Of a DNA stretch of 64,000 nucleotides, positions 62,839 through 64,000 are shown one piece after another; positions within the stretch are counted from its first letter, which is position 1; each line of letters begins with the position of its first letter. The position numbers and the translations under genes were made by a program. Origin of the DNA: Rusavskia elegans (Eukaryota; Ascomycota; Lecanoromycetes; Teloschistales; Teloschistaceae); assembly GCA_011316305.1 (NCBI GenBank), contig SAUG01000102.1:124001-188000 (forward strand), given 5' to 3'. A model generated the notes under the pieces. It searched no databases. It saw nothing but the letters and a program-made list of their open reading frames with translations, and was not told the origin of the DNA.

Positions 62839-63495
62839 GGTGACGAGTTCCGGTGATTTGTAAGTATTGTGGTAGATACCGTGTTGGGTATGGTGGCAAT
62901 TGGGGAGTCTGGGCTCGGTGGATTGGAAACTGCTAACTGATAATGAGGATGTAGTATGCACGAATTGTAAAAGGTTTCGAGGCCGGAGTTGCTGATTTTA
63001 TACCCACAATCCTATCACTCACTTTTCCATGTGCTTCATCTTTTTTTCTGTGAGTGACGTAGCAGCAGGTTTTCGAATCATGGGATTCGTTCAATGAGGC
63101 CATCTGAATCACGAAAGGGAGTTGCTGACAATAGTCTATAGGAGCTTAATCCAACTCTCTCGTCTGGTCTTTCACTTGGATATTCACCACCGAATCTTGC
63201 CTTTTGTGTCGCATTGTCGTGCTCTCTAGTCAACCCTTTCAATAATTGACAGCCATGGCAAAATTGTTCGACTTCACGAGATGAATTTTGATGGGATCCT
63301 CGGTGGTAGTGGAGCACATGTCCCCAGATTGGCGAACTTGACAATCACAGAGAAATCCCTCCGCTCCGCAAAGTGGGCATCCAGTACCTCAATTAACACC
63401 CAGATCAGTTGCCGTCCTGGGGCGAAAGGTAGCTTGGACAATCTTATGACACAAACCGCTCGAGGTCCTCGGAGCCAAGTATTCGAGTCACGGTT
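62839..63495. other. Intergenic stretch
   Basis: 657 bp between the hypothetical gene's start and the 3' end of the FAR-17a-like gene. A minus-strand frame at 63,078-63,344 shows no protein-like features. Nothing else is seen. Confidence 0.5.
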
Positions 63496-64000
63496 TTACT
63501 TCATGCCCTCATTCCCCATGTCCATCATTTCTTCGTCTCTCACAACCGTGTGCTTGACGAATTTCCCATGGGTGCCCAATTTGGATTCCGTAAGCCATCT
63601 TCTGATCCAGATGATGCCCCATACGATGCCAAAAATCACACAAGCCGCCGCCAAGATCCCGAGAATGTATCCAGCTAATTTCCCACTGCCTTTATTCGGA
63701 TCGAGGAACGAGTAGGGGTAGAAGCCGGCCGTCACACGGGTAAGGTAAGCCAGAGCGAGGTACAGCGCCAGCAGGATAACAAGAAACGCGAGATGCGCCG
63801 GGGGAGGCGGGGAGGTTCTTGTAAGGAGGATTTCGAAAGCTGCGAAGACTGTATTCAGCGCATGCTGGGTTGTCTGCAGAGTCATCAGTATCAGACCTCG
63901 TCGCCACAAAGTCAAGTAGAGCAAAAAGGGCGTAACAGTACATTTGACCATCCCTGGAACTCAGTGGCGAACCAAATGCCGTTATACAGTACAGCCCAAA
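63496..64000 (-). CDS. FAR-17a/AIG1-like integral membrane protein, 3' part only
   Basis: Partial gene running off the right edge. Exons seen are 64,000-63,942 (continuing outside) and 63,873-63,496; intron 68 nt (GTACTG...CTGCAG). The exon junction gives WAVLYNGIWFATEFQGWSN-TTQHALNTVFAAFEI, matching the C-terminal half of fungal FAR-17a/AIG1-like multi-pass proteins. Membrane helices are AHLAFLVILLALYLALAYLT and LAGYILGILAAACVIFGIVW, with the family pair GFYPYSFLDP between them, and a short cytosolic Lys/Asp/Met-rich tail. Human AIG1-type proteins are threonine hydrolases acting on fatty-acid esters of hydroxy fatty acids. The His of TTQHALN sits where that family has its conserved His, but activity in fungi is inference. 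Confidence 0.8.

Overview
The window looks like chromosomal DNA of a filamentous ascomycete (Pezizomycotina; a Dothideomycete would fit, but that is inference). The evidence is short spliceosomal introns (mostly 46-90 nt, with CTAAC/CTGAC-like branch points), fungal-type proteins (Snt2, Yth1, Wss1, a DUF1776 protein, a Nif1-like Sel1 protein), and large AT-rich blocks almost devoid of CpA/TpG, the signature of repeat-induced point mutation (RIP).

Layout. (1) 1-13,640 is an RIP-destroyed repeat block. It holds two same-orientation copies of an unidentified ~3.65-kb repeat (about 1,540-5,160 and 5,740-10,430). The second copy is split by a ~1-kb insertion flanked by a perfect 14-bp direct repeat. 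(2) 13,641-47,673 is a normal-composition gene island. In order it carries: a small secreted-protein gene near the block edge (-), a GH18 chitinase (-), YTH1 (+), an NTF2/SnoaL-like protein (-), a DUF1776 membrane protein (-), WSS1 (+), a WrbA-type quinone oxidoreductase (-), a HELQ-type Ski2 helicase with nine exons (-), SNT2 (+), a SulP sulfate permease (+), a Nif1-like Sel1-repeat protein (+), a GNAT acetyltransferase (-) and an F-box protein (-). (3) 47,674-61,778 is a second AT block that resolves into two nested Ty3/gypsy retrotransposons on the + strand. The outer element has 210-bp LTRs (47,674-47,883 and 61,569-61,778). Its RNase H region is interrupted by an inner element with ~471-bp LTRs (50,926-57,633) flanked by a 5-bp duplication. 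Both are dead through RIP. (4) 61,779-64,000 returns to unique sequence, with a hypothetical helical protein (-) and the 3' end of a FAR-17a/AIG1-like membrane protein gene (-) running off the window.

The genes are mostly housekeeping: mRNA 3'-end processing (Yth1), chromatin (Snt2), DNA repair (Wss1, HELQ), sulfur uptake, redox and cell wall. There is no sign of a biosynthetic cluster. Exon boundaries were worked out by hand from splice signals, reading frame and protein continuity, and exon lengths close to whole codons in every model given. The most distinctive observations are the complementary RIP gradients in the two outer LTRs, the nested retroelement junction, the 14-bp-duplicated insertion with its empty-site twin, and a CAG-to-TAG-type stop in the small secreted-protein gene near the RIP block. 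I did not find a convincing novel multi-gene system.
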